The position numbers were made by a program, and so were the translations under genes. A stretch of 64,000 bases of DNA from Berberis thunbergii (lineage: Eukaryota > Streptophyta > Magnoliopsida > Ranunculales > Berberidaceae): positions 310,001 to 374,000 of the forward strand of contig QNQO01005809.1 of the NCBI GenBank assembly GCA_003290165.1, written 5' to 3'. Positions 23,974-34,841 of this stretch are shown here, in pieces; position 1 is the first letter of the stretch; the number at the start of each line of letters is the position of its first letter. Below the pieces are notes generated by a model, which was not told the DNA's origin, did not search any database, and worked only from the letters and a program-made list of their open reading frames with translations.

Positions 23974-25540
23974 AAAACTTGATGCGGATTTAACTAACCT
24001 AAATTAATAGGTTACTTTAACCCACTTGTAATAACCGCAAGTGCACGGTGCCTAACTGGTAGACAACGGCAAGTACGGGTCGATCCCACGAAGAAGGTGG
24101 ATGCAATTGAATTTTAGAATTTAATTAAACTAATTTATAGGAAATGGGGTTACAACATTTTTAAATCTAAACTAAAAATAAATTAAAATAAGAAAAATAA
24201 AAGATAGATGAAATGAATTTTTGTGGGCTTGGACTCACCAATGAATTAGCAAAATTATTTAAATCTAAATTATTGAATTTAAAAATGAGAAGCGTTAGGG
24301 ATGAGAATCCCTTGCTTACACTGAATATGTAATCGTTAAAATACAATTAAACTTATACCATGTTTCTATCAAACATTAACAAATTATTTCAAGCAAATAC
24401 GCTCTTACAAAGTATTAAGTGTCTTTTTAAGGCACACTTAATCAAAGCTTAAGTTTAATATTTTTAGCACATGCTTTGAATATTGATAAAGGGTAATTCT
24501 AACTACCAAACATATCAAGTTTAATTTCTCGAACATGCAAGGTGAAAGCAAATTATCAAAAATTCAGAAATAACTTGTAATTAACAATTAAGCACACAAT
24601 TCAGTAAAATAAATCAAAATAACTTATACAACCCATTTAGTTTATCACAAGCTCGATGTGGTGGCACTCAACAGATCAGCAGGTGGTTGTGCATGAATCC
24701 CGAGGAAATTGTCCCCAAACGCTCTGTGGTGGCACAGAGCAAAACAAGGGGTGAAAATAGCCGAATAACCGAATTTGACTCTTTCTCCCGCCCTGCTACA
24801 GTACTGCTACAATACCCGCGCGCTCTGATAGTCTTCTCCAGCGCGACAGCGGCTCTCGCGGTGATTTTCTTCGCTCCTCGCGACCGTCCTCGAATCCAAA
24901 TTGCTTCCAGAACCTGCAAAAGACGAACAAAGGTGAGGAAACACCAAATAAAACAGCAAAAAAAATAAAGTGAAATCGGGAAGAATACTCCCCTGTTTTC
25001 GCTGTCACGGTGGTCTGTGCCGCCTGCTGAAGCGTCGCTTGCGACGATGGTCGTGAGAGAGGGATGCGGGAAGGAGCTCTAGATGAAGAGAGGCTGAGAG
25101 AGGAGGAGAACAGGCTCTGTCGCGAGGCGAAACAGAGTCGCGGTGCAGCTCTGTTTCACGGCGTGGTTGCGGTGGTTCTGTCGCGGCTTTTCGTGGTCTG
25201 ATGTGGTGGTGGGACTCGTGCGGAGATGGTGGCGGTTGTGTGGACAGGGGAGAGGAGCAGAGAGTGGTGGTGGAGTGAAAATTGGACGTGAAACAGGGTT
25301 GTCACACCCCTGTTTCACGGTGGTGACGGTGGCGGTTGCGGAGCTCGGTGGTGGCGGTGGCGAGGTGACTGTGTGCTGAGTGAGTGGAGTGAGTGAGAGA
25401 TGGATGAGTGGTGAGGGTGATTGTGAATCACCTTTGAGAGAGGAGCTCCTTTGAGGAAATCTCCATTGAGGGAGAGGTTTTGATTTCTAATTATCTTCTT
25501 TTCTCTTCTCTTTTTCCCCTCTTTCTCACCCTATTATCCT

Positions 25541-25550
25541 CTATTTATAG
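25541..25550 (-). promoter_or_regulatory. LARD 5' LTR promoter TATA box
   Basis: CTATAAATAG on the minus strand, followed by a C/T-poor start region in the sense strand. As the box of the 5' LTR it would start the element's transcript about 30 bases downstream, leaving a ~1.5 kb R/U5 leader before the primer-binding site. Confidence 0.65.
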
Positions 25551-25614
25551 AAAATAACCAAGATGAATAGGGATGAGATGAGGGAAGATTCATCAATGAG
25601 GGTAGGATTGGGCT

Positions 25615-25770
25615 TGGCATTGGGTTTGGGTTTAGGTTATGGATTAGGTTATGGATGGGGTTTAGGTTATGAATTAGGTTTCGGGTTTAGGTTTGTGGGT
25701 TTTAGGTTATGAACTAGGTGTTGGGTTTAGGTTTGTCGATTTTAGGTTATGAGCTAGGTGTTGGGTTTAG
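25615..25770. repeat. telomere-like minisatellite, right LTR
   Basis: The right-LTR counterpart of 19036-19245, one 40-bp unit shorter. Confidence 0.85.
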
Positions 25771-26190
25771 GTTTGTGACTTGTTTTATACCACCATTGAA
25801 ATCGACTAATTGTCGTTTGTGACTGCTTTAATATGGATTCATCGTTTACGCTCAAATTCCTGCAAAGACATGAAAACGAAATAATTACTATAAAATATAA
25901 TAATCGAAACACTAATATGTATAAATTAAGGAATATATTATGTAATAATTATGTGAATATCAGTGGTCTTCGTTGTCAGTTGTTGGTTGGTTATATATTG
26001 CTATCTGTAACCCAATTAAACACAACTTTGTAAACTTGTGCCCTCACTTTAGTCTTGAATCTTTCTAGAATTGTTTCACCAAGTCAGAAAATGTGACCAT
26101 TTACAAGGATAAGAAACAGGGATTGCAGTAATACACACACTTTCTGACTTCATTATTAGATTCAAAACTATATTCATACTTACCAATCTC

Positions 26191-26199
26191 CTATAAATA
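26191..26199 (+). promoter_or_regulatory. PR-10 gene TATA box
   Basis: CTATAAATA lies 85 bases upstream of the ATG at 26284, a normal spacing for a PR-10 gene with a short AT-rich leader. Confidence 0.7.
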
Positions 26200-26283
26200 T
26201 CTCTTCTCCCCTTGATCATTTCCATCAATAATAACATCTTTCAATACCCATTTCTTAGTTTTTCCATCAGTGATTTAGTGAAG

Positions 26284-26344
26284 ATGGGTCTTACTGGTTA
26301 CAGTGTCGAGTTTGTCTCTCCAATCTCCCCTGCCAAGATGTTCA
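26284..26344 (+). CDS. PR-10 exon 1, 5' part
   Basis: Codons 1-20 plus one base. The last five bases (GTTCA, 26340-26344) are the left copy of the Copia target duplication. Confidence 0.92.
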
Positions 26345-27036
26345 TGTATGGGAAAATAATAGCTAATGCAAACAATCCCAACACAAGTCCTAGACCTAGT
26401 TGGTGATAGTGAATGGCTAAAATTTTTATACAAGTAATAGCAAAGAACAAACAATGTGCAGAAAATAAAAATGACACAGAGATTTAAGTGGTTCGGCTTT
26501 CCTACTCCACGGACGACGACTCTATAACTTTCTTATTAATATGGAAACACTTACTTGAAGATTACAACGTTGTCAAGCAACAATCCTTAAGATTACCCAA
26601 TCTCAAGCCAGCAATACTGCCAAAAATTTGACGAAACTCGCAAACAAAGAACACTCGAAATCACTCGATTCCAATCCTTCTATTTGGCTATTGTTTCACG
26701 CTGCACACACACCGAATCACGCCAAACTTTCAGCCTGTTTCACGTCCTTATCGCAGCCCTTTTCACGCCACACTGCTGCTATGTTTCAACTGCGTTGTTG
26801 TTGTTTTGCTGCGTTGTTGCTGCGATTGCTGCTGCGTTTTAGTTGTGTGCTCTTTGCTAAACCACGTTGTATTTTTACTTACCTTTACATGTTGTGTTGC
26901 TTTCTATATAAACAAAAAAGAGAACATGGGTTTAAGTCCTTGTGAATAAAGAACTTTAACTCCCTCTTAAATTCCTCCCTTAAAATTTAGAGCCACAATT
27001 ACACAAGGACTATGAGTCCTATGTTTTTGTCTCACA
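26345..27036 (-). repeat. Copia-2 3' LTR (left copy)
   Basis: 692 bp ending CTCACA. Directly to its right ATCTCCACCTTGGC is the complement of the polypurine tract AAGGTGGAGA. The 33532-33801 part of the partner copy and 26628-26945 here contain open frames, but these are LTR sequence. Confidence 0.95.
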
Positions 27037-27179
27037 ATCTCCACCTTGGCGAACAATTTCTGGCCGCCACACAAGCATCACAAACAACCATATAAGCATA
27101 TAAGCATCTCCACCTTGGCATGAAATACCGCCAAAACCCATCTCTCGGTCATGAGAATCGTCGTCATGCCCCTAAGAGC

Positions 27180-30100
27180 CCTGCCTCCTTGGGGCGTCAA
27201 CACTGAGAGAGCCTGATCAAGTTGAGACAATGCTCAAACTTGATCCTTGGAACCACTTTTGTCAACATATCAGTTGGGTTGTCTTTAGTACTCACCTTCT
27301 CGAAGAGAACCTCGCCATCCTCAATGACGTCCCTCAGAAAATGATACCGCACATCAACATGTTTCGTTCAAGCATGATGAACCTGGTTTTTTGCCAAATG
27401 GATAGCACTCTGACTGTCACATAACACTGTCACATCATCTTGAGTAACACCCAAATTACTAACCAAGCCTCGAAGCCAGATGGCTTCCTTCACCGCCTCT
27501 GATAGAATCATGTATTCTGCTTCAGAAGTAGACAAAGCAACTGTAGACTGTAATTGAGACTTCCAACTCACCGGACCCATCACCAATGTAAAACAATAAC
27601 ATGTAGTCGATCGGCTCCTATCAAGATCACCAGCATAATCCGAATCTACATAACTTCGAGTCATATTTGACACATCTCCTCTCTCATTTATTAAACCAAC
27701 ATCCAGCATACCCCGAAGATATCTCAATATCCACTTCACTGCCTGCCAATGTTGTTTTCTCGGGTTTGACATAAACCTACTAACCAAACTGACTGCATGA
27801 GCGATATCCGGATGTGTGTAGATCATGGCATACATAAGACTACCAGCTGTACTAGCATAGGGAACCTGGGACATGTATTCCCTCTCATCCTCCGTGCTAG
27901 GAGACAACTTACCCGAGAGCTTAAAGTGAGTAGCCAAAGGAGTACTTACCGGCTTAGATGTATCCATGTCAAAACGGTGAATAACCTTTTCTAAGTATTG
28001 TCTCTGTAACAATGTCAGTCTGCCCTTCTTCCTATCTCTCACTATCTCCATCCCAAGTATCTTCTTTGCTGAACCAAGATCTTTCATCTCAAACTCCATG
28101 CTAAGTTTCAACTTCAATTTATCAATTTCTTTCATGCTATTCGCAGCAATGAGCATATCATCAACATAAAGTAAGAGAAACACGAAAGACCCATCCTTGA
28201 GCTTCTGTGTGAATACACAAGGATCATACTGACTCCTCGCATATCCCTGCTCAACCATAAAAGTATCAAACCCCTTGTACCACTGCCTCGATGATTGCCT
28301 CAATCCATACAATGACTTTTTCAGTTTGCATACCTTTTCTTCCTTACCAACAACAACATATCCATCGGGCTGAGACATGTATGTCTTCCTCCAAATCTCC
28401 ATGCAAGAAAGCAGTCTTGACATCAAGTTGCTCGAGCTCTAAGTCAAACTGTGCTGCTAAAGCCAAAAGGACTCTGATAGAAGTGTGTTTTACCATCGGA
28501 GAGAATACTTCATTGTAGTCCACATCTTCTTGCTGTGCATATCCTTTAGTCACCAATCTTGCCTTGTATCGTATACCTGTACAAGTACCCATGGAATCTG
28601 GAATCCCGTCTTTCACTGTGAAAACCCACTTACACCCAATTGGTCTCTTCCCTTTAGGGAGTGTCACAAGCTCCCATGTATGATTCTTCTGAAGAGATAA
28701 CATCTCTTCATCCAAAGCTTCCTTCCACTCCTCTTTCTGAACACTTCGCAAAGCCTACGTATATGTGGTAGGAACATCATCATACCCATCAAGAACTGAG
28801 AATGCACAAGCTGTGCCATCCTCACAACCAAATCTAAGTGGTGCATGTATGACTCTAAGTTCTCTGTCTGCTGCTAAAAAAGGTGTTTGTAACTGTTGAT
28901 CCTGTTGTTGTGTATGATCCATGTCCTTATCAGTAGGAACCTCATCTTCTGCCACTGTCTCATCAGGCATCATATTTGTATCGCCCATTTCCTCAGTAGA
29001 AGGAACATCATGCTCTGTATGAGATCTAGGAGCTCCAAGCTCCACCTACAGAGAATCTCCAGCATCCTCATCTTCATCATAGCTATCACCCCTCCAAATA
29101 GGGGAACCATCTTTGCATCTCTCACATTTTGCCTGTAACAAATCCTCCTCATGGAACTTCACATCTCGACTGATCACAAACTTATGCAAGTCAGGGCACC
29201 AAACATCAGTGTGGATGTAATCCACAATCTCTGCAGTGCTGTGAGTAGCATCACTAAAACTCACTTTGCACTGCTTTCCATAGATGCAATGTTCACAGAA
29301 ATCCAGTTTTGCCATTTTATCACCGGCTTAAATTTTTTAGTCCATTCTCACCTACATGCCCTAATCACATGTGCCATAATTGTGTACACGTCAAGCTTTT
29401 CTCATCAACAACTGTAGAAACCATAGCTCCACCTTCAACTATACTTCCTTGAAGGAAATACAAATTGACATGCCTAACCGCTGTCATAATCAATCTGTCT
29501 CCAAAATAAACACTGCAATATCCATTCTCACCAATATACTTGTAGCCCTGAGTTTCAAGCACCCCAAGAGAAATCAGCCCCTTTGAAAGAGCTGAAACAT
29601 GACGTACCTCGGTAAGCTGTCTACATGACCCATCTGCCAACTGGAATTTGACTGTACCAACACCCATTGTCTTGCAAGGCCTAGAGTCACCCATTTTAAC
29701 TGAACTGCCATTAACCTCGGTATAAGTGCTGAACCATTCTCTTACGGGGCACATATGATACGAAGCTCATGTATCCAACATCCAACCGTCATACAAATGG
29801 TCATAAGATTTTTCCATCAGTGCATGAGCTATTGCGCTTACATTTGTGACATTCAACCTTAGACATATCTCTGCCTTTTGATTTAGACCGGTTTCTTCTG
29901 TAGTTGTTCCTTTTGTAATTTCTTCCCCTTGTCACTGAAAGGCCATGTGATTGAATCTCCTCATTCGAAGCACTCTTTCTGGAAGCCTTTGCAAGTACAG
30001 TTTGAACAATATCACTATATACAAATTTCTCTTTCTTCAATGTTGTCATCTGATCAACAAACGGTTCTCATTCCGGTAACAAAGAAATTAACAAAAATAA

Positions 30101-30584
30101 TGTTTTCTGACTATCTTCAAATTTAGCTCCCAAGCTAACACAATCTGAATATAAACATTCAAATTCATTTATTTGATCAGTCATGAGTTTACCTGGCTAC
30201 AATCTGAAAGTAAAGAGCTTTTTCTATAGGTACATCACACTCATCTGATTATTCTGAAGATACATAGCCTGAGGCTTATCCCAAATACCCTTAGCCGTCA
30301 TCTCATCAGCGAAGTTGTAAGCCACATTGCGAGAAAGACACAAACGAATCGTACTGCATGCCTTCTGATCCATTTTAAACTTCTCGATAACCTCAACCAT
30401 CGCCATATCTGATGATGGTTTCCTTTTATCATCAAGTGCATCAATCTGATCCAAACTAACCAGAATATCTTTACAATCCATCTGCCAAGCTTTAAAATTG
30501 TTCCTACCATTGAATCAATCAATATCGAACCCATGAACTTTCACATAGCCATCATCACGTGATGAAGAAGACCTTTCAGCCATT
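27180..30584 (-). pseudogene. Copia-2 gag-pol polyprotein, defective
   Basis: From 30584 down: gag begins MAERSSSSRDDGY and has a stop soon after. A core like other Tnt1-type gags (CSTIRLCLSRNVAYNF) follows near 30350. The zinc knuckle is truncated (VECHKCKRN, 29840). The protease site reads LDT-stop-ASYHMCP near 29770, where LDSGASYHM is usual. The GAG-pre-integrase region (LDFCEHCIYGKQC, 29300) runs through HTDVWCPDL directly into KFVISRDVKF, so the integrase catalytic core is deleted at about 29220. RT follows with one frameshift at 28344-28426 and an intact LLYVDDMLI box near 28165, then RNase H (VALSTSEAEYM near 27520). This is a dead element with an intact RT catalytic box. Confidence 0.93.
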
Positions 30585-30624
30585 TTAATTGACACCTTCA
30601 AAACACAAATACTAGCTAACTGGC

Positions 30625-33176
30625 TGTCACGCCCCGATTTTCAAGAAAAAAATCCCAAAAATCCACGTAGGATTATCCATTTTCCCAAAAGTCGGGACAT
30701 GAATTTTTTTTTGTTCATGGAAATAACAGTTGGCATCCATGAGAAATAATAAATTTTGCACAATTTACCAAATAGAGGGAAAAACACAACTGATCTAAAA
30801 GTCCATCAAGGGAAGAAAATTTTTAAAACTCGCAGAGCCAACGCTAACAAGTTCAACACTTTACGAATGTATCCCTCAACAAAATAATGAATAACTCCGA
30901 ATTCAAAATACAAGAATTAAACTAACACCTACAAATAGAAAGATATAATCTTTCGAACACGCGCAACTCCCAGCAATGCTCTTCACGTATGGTACGAAAT
31001 GCTCTAAGCCCGCCCGAGATTACTGTATCCTGAAAATAAGCTAGTCGGCTACATTCCCGAAGGAATGTACCCAAGAAGCCAAAGCCCACTTGGGTCAGCA
31101 ATAAAGCTGGTGTGAAATCTCTTTATTTTCCCCAAAAAAAATCAATAAAATCGCACGTGATAACCATCAAGCGAAATACAAACAACAAACCATCACACCA
31201 ATAGGTAGTTCCTCAATGAGGCAAAGGTGTGATGCAAGAAAACACAGTTCCAAGAATTTAGTTCCTCTACGAGGCAATCATATCATCATTCTAATATGTA
31301 AATATGCATTTACCTGTACGTACCCTATAGGAGTCGACTATGGCAAGTCTAACCTGCAGAAATATTAGTGGACTTGCCATCCTGCAAAAAGGATTATAAA
31401 CAATGCAACGTCATTTATTCTTTTTATTTGAATTAGGTTCATCTTTTTTTAACGGATTGATCACTTAGACGATACCACATTCGCACCACCTCCGTGCCGA
31501 ACATACATGCCCGTATGCCTCTCTCATATAAAGGAGGACTACTTCGTCATCCATGCCTAAGTGGGGACATCACATACAGGCATGCATCGCGGATACCCCT
31601 AACTATATGAGTACCAAAAGCCACCCTTGGGCTATCAATGCGCATAAACTCACGTCACATTTTTTTACGAATAAATATCAAAGCCTATTTTAGGCATACA
31701 AACTCACCACATTTTCGCAAGACTAACCCGAAGGTTATTTTAGTTTCTCTAGTAAGAAATGGGTGCCCCAACTCCGCAAGACGACCCACTGGTCATTTAG
31801 TTTCTCTAGTAAGAGAGGGGAAATAATAAACAAAAGAGATTTGGTAGTTCTAAGTGATACAAGTCCAAGTGGTTTATATTTTTAGAAATCAAGGTTTACC
31901 AATATCATTTATTTTTGATAATTCAGAATTTCTCCACAATGGCATTTTGTCATACATAAATGGATTCACCATCTATCCACCCACATTTTTGGGGAAAGAC
32001 ATAGCATATACATCAATCATGCTTTAGAACAACATGGCAATCAAGTGACATTCTTATATATAAATACTAAGTGTCAGGTTCATCATAGATCAGACCATGT
32101 GATTATTGTATACTCAAAACACAGCGTTTCAAAATGAAAATTTATGACACTTTTGGGAGGCTTCATCCCCAAATCAACACCAGAGTAACACCGTGTGTGA
32201 AAAGTGATGAGCTGTGCTACAAACTTATATTCTTAAAATACAAACCCCTGGGAAACAGGTAATCCGTGTTGATTTTGGATTGATACGTCAAATATACACT
32301 TCACAATATCGATATTAATTAAAATTGAGAAACGAAAAAGATTTCAGGTATAGACTTTGGAGCAACAGGTTTCTCTAGTAAAAATATAGAAATAGAATTC
32401 CATAAACCAATGATGCTGTAATGCATTTATACACAGACAACCACAAGATTTGTTTAGCTGTGTACGATTACAAGGATGAAAAGCAAACAATACATAATAA
32501 ATTAGCAGAAGATATAAAGTTGCATCAGAAGATTGATGCAGAAACAAATAAACAATTACCAAAACATTTATTAGGAAAAGATACATCTCCTGCGACCCCT
32601 TTTGAAAAAGCAATGAAAATCAAAATTACAGAAAAAACAAGTTGTTTAATATACATCTCCTGTAATATTCCTTTTGACCAGTAGAATAAGAGGGGTCCTT
32701 TTCAACCCCTTTTGTAAAAGTACATGCAAATAAATGGAGGTATGATTACTCAAACAAAAAGAAGATACCCTTCAACCCCTTTTGAAAAAGCAATGAAACT
32801 CACAATTTTTTTGTGTCACATCAGTCACACATCCCCATCCACTTTATACAAATAAAATCAAAAAGTCAAAAAGGTAATCCAATAGTAAAAAAAATTAAAG
32901 GACGATGAGACTCACCTTTTTTTTTTTTTTTTCGTTTTTTCTCCTTCTTTCTTCCTCCCTCTCTTCTTCTCCTTTTTCTCCTTTTTTTTTTGTTAGCGGC
33001 GAGAGAACAAATAGAAGAACCTAACCCTATTTATTCCTACCAATTAGGGCTTTGCTCGAGGTTAGGGACACCCCATCTTTCTACTTGATGCCACCGCATA
33101 TTTAATAAAATTAAAATTAAATAAATAAATAAATAATTAATTAAAAATTATTATATGTTAAAGTAGGGTCGTTACA
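30625..33176 (-). mobile_element. solo LTR nested in Copia-2
   Basis: A 2.55 kb block begins TGTCACGCCCCGATTTT and ends GGGTCGTTACA, flanked by a perfect CTGGC duplication (30620-30624 and 33177-33181). No coding region, primer-binding site or second LTR is inside, so it is a solo LTR left by recombination. Read on the minus strand it starts TGTAACGACCCTAC and has a TATA-like GAATAAATAGGG near 33030; I therefore favour minus orientation. Short internal duplications occur at 31725-31815 ('tttctctagtaagaaatggg' type) and 32590-32800 ('caaccccttttgaaaaagc'). Such large LTRs with CACGCCCCG-type ends are typical of Tekay-like chromoviruses; that assignment is inferred. Confidence 0.9.
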
Positions 33177-33177
33177 C

Positions 33178-33195
33178 TGGCGCTCTGATACCACT
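33178..33195 (-). promoter_or_regulatory. Copia-2 primer-binding site (tRNA-iMet)
   Basis: The reverse complement AGTGGTATCAGAGCGCCA contains TGGTATCAGAGC, complementary to the 3' end of initiator tRNA-Met and used by most plant Copia elements. It abuts the LTR at 33196. Its first five bases overlap the CTGGC duplication of the solo LTR, so that LTR inserted exactly at the inner edge of the site. Confidence 0.95.
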
Positions 33196-33888
33196 TGTAA
33201 GGGAAAATAATAGCTAATGCAAATAATCCTAACACAAGTCCTGGACCTAGTTGGTGATAGTGAATGACTAAAATTGTTATGCAAGTAATAGCAAATAACA
33301 AACAATGTGCAGAAAATAAAGATGACACCGAGATTTACGTGGTTCGGCTTTGCCTACTCCACGGACGACGACTCTATAACTTTCTTATTAATATGGAAAC
33401 ACTTGAAGATTACAACGTTGTCAAGCAACAATCCTTAAGATTACCCAATCTCAAGCCAACAATACCACCAAAAATTTGACGAAACTCGCAAACGAAGAAC
33501 ACCCGAAATCACTCGACTCCAATCCTTCTATTTGGCTATTGTTTCACGTTGCACACACACCGAATCACGCCAAACTTGCAGCTTGTTTCACACCCTTATC
33601 GCAGCCTTTTTCACGCCACACTGCTACTCTGTTTCAACTGTGTTGTTGTTGCTGTTTTACTGCGTTGTTGTTGCGTATTGCTGCTGCATTTCAGCTGTGT
33701 GCTCTTTGCTAAATCACATTGTATTTTTGCTTACCTTTACATGTTGTGTTGCTTGCTATATAAACAAAAGAGCGAACATGAGTTTAAGTTCTTGTGAATA
33801 AATGACTTTAACTCCCTCTTAAATTCCTCCCTTAAAATTGAGAGCCACAATTACACAAGGACTATGAGTCCTATGTTTTTGTCTCACA
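33196..33888 (-). repeat. Copia-2 5' LTR (right copy)
   Basis: 693 bp, the partner of 26345-27036. It ends CTCACA directly before the second GTTCA and the rest of PR-10 exon 1. Confidence 0.95.
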
Positions 33889-33893
33889 GTTCA

Positions 33894-34016
33894 AGGCCAC
33901 AGTCCTTGACATGCACAACTTTCTACCTAAGGTCATGCCTCAGTTGGTCAAGAGTGCAGCTCTTGTTCAAGGAGACAGAGGAGTTGGGACAGTAAAGGAA
34001 TACCATTTCAGTGATG
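33894..34016 (+). CDS. PR-10 exon 1, 3' part
   Basis: Continues codon 21 (Lys) through codon 61 and the first base of codon 62, ending at the donor GATG|GTCTCA. It contains LDMHNFLPKVMPQ and the GDRGVGTVK stretch, and has no frameshift or stop. Confidence 0.92.
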
Positions 34017-34424
34017 GTCTCATACCCAAAACCCTCATCTTGCTAGTTTCAATTTTCTCTTTAAACTTTGATTCAACGTGATGCACTTTTTGGAAAATAC
34101 ATCATATATGTTATCGTTTATATCAATGTCCAAGATACTACACTAGTGGCCATGGCCTGTTAAGAATTGTGGTGGATGATATCATAACTCCAAGGTTCGA
34201 TACTTGCTAAAAGGCATTTAAACGTTCATGATCTACAAAAAAAACCTTGTTTGCCCTTTAATAAAAAAACTAAGTTTTACTTTCAAAAAAACCAATAAAA
34301 TACTACACTTGATAACGTACACATGAACTTGTTAATACACGTATTCGAAAAAATGGTACGTTTGTGAGCACTTTGATGATGATGATGATAATTGAGAATT
34401 GTTCTGGTTAATCTCGTGATGTAG

Positions 34425-34717
34425 TTTTTCCATACAAGTGTGTGAAGGAGCACATTGACTTGGTAGACAAAGACAACTTTGCATGCAAGTACAGTCTAGT
34501 TGACGGAGGTTTCTTAGGGAGCAAAATCAAGTCAGCTAAATATGAAATCAAGTTTGACCCTTCAGGAAATGGTGGAAGCGTTTGCAAGTTTGGAATTGCA
34601 ATGGATACCCTTGATGGTGTTGAATACACACTAGAGCAACTCAATAAGGAGAAGGAAGGCATGGTGGGAACTTACAAGGCCATTGAAGCTTATCTCCTTG
34701 CCAACCCTGATGCTTAA
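34425..34717 (+). CDS. PR-10 exon 2
   Basis: Starts after the acceptor GTGATGTAG and encodes PYKCVKEHIDLVD, GGFLGSKIKSAKYEIKF, then EQLNKEKEGM and EAYLLANPDA, with the stop TAA at 34715-34717. This is the Bet v 1-fold half with strands 4-7 and the long C-terminal helix. Confidence 0.92.
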
Positions 34718-34835
34718 TTGATCAGATGGTCTGAATTGCTAAAAGTCTTTCCATATATTTTCACCCTTCTTGTTGTGTTTAGGGGGATTTTGGTTTGTGT
34801 AATAATGATGAGAAATTGATTTTTCTCCTATGAAA

Positions 34836-34841
34836 AATAAA
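34836..34841 (+). terminator. PR-10 poly(A) signal
   Basis: AATAAA 119 bases after the stop codon, in a T-rich 3' UTR. Confidence 0.6.

Larger units (their letters stand above)
17431..25962 (-). mobile_element. complete non-autonomous Gypsy-type (LARD-like) retroelement
   Basis: The 8.5 kb element has two ~2 kb LTRs, both TGATGCGGATT..GAATATCA, and a perfect 5-bp target duplication GTGGT (17426-17430 and 25963-25967). The primer-binding site complement TCCCCGGCAACGGCGCCA lies at 23956-23973 against the right LTR, so the element is transcribed on the minus strand. The polypurine tract complement (AATACCCCTAAACC) follows the left LTR at 19432. The ~4.5 kb interior has no RT, integrase or RNase H. 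It keeps only one frameshifted reading frame (about 22680-21422) with a Gypsy-like motif. A large LTR derivative mobilised in trans fits best. Confidence 0.93.
23980..25962 (-). repeat. LARD 5' LTR (right copy)
   Basis: 1983 bp, the partner of 17431-19431. It has the same GC-rich core (about 24660-25380), TATA box and minisatellite (two full 40-bp units), plus a ~10-bp 'tactgctaca' duplication near 24800 absent from the left copy. Confidence 0.93.
26345..33888 (-). mobile_element. Copia-2 (Tnt1/Tork-like), full length but defective
   Basis: LTRs of 692 and 693 bp (26345-27036 and 33196-33888), both TGTA..GGGAAAATAATAGC to TCTCACA, are flanked by a perfect GTTCA duplication (26340-26344 and 33889-33893). 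The primer-binding site for initiator tRNA-Met and the polypurine tract place it on the minus strand. Coding is gag to RNase H but with a frameshift in RT, a stop in the protease active site and a deletion of the integrase core. A solo LTR (30625-33176) sits between the primer-binding site and gag. The two LTRs show about a dozen differences in their first ~165 aligned bases, so the insertion is not recent. Confidence 0.95.
26284..34717 (+). pseudogene. PR-10 / Bet v 1-like gene split by a Copia insertion
   Basis: Without the insertion, three coding blocks (26284-26344, 33894-34016, 34425-34717) give 158 codons plus a stop, exactly the family length. The start reads MGLTGYSVEFVSPISPAKMF. Exon 1 contains GDRGVGTVK, the usual P-loop-like GxGGxGxxK stretch in altered form. 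Exon 2 has PYKCVKEHIDLVD and ends EAYLLANPDA. The single 408-bp intron (34017-34424) splits codon 62 after its first base, the conserved PR-10 position; the rejoined codon gives Val where Gly is usual. PR-10 proteins are small cytosolic hydrophobic-ligand binders of defence and secondary metabolism. The 7.5 kb Copia insert after codon 20 should abolish function. The frame is otherwise undamaged. Confidence 0.93.

Noticed and set aside
33476..33801. Cys-rich small open frames in three frames (also 26628-26945).
   Set aside because: They lie inside the two Copia-2 LTRs and are low-complexity TGCTGC/TTGTTG translations, not a secreted Cys-rich peptide gene.
26340..33893. The Copia insert might be spliced out as an intron, since its end reads TCTCACAG|TTCAAGG like an acceptor.
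   Set aside because: The nearest GT donors (AAGAT|GTTCAT at 26340 and TTCAT|GTATGG at 26347) both leave the PR-10 frame shifted, so splicing would not restore the protein.
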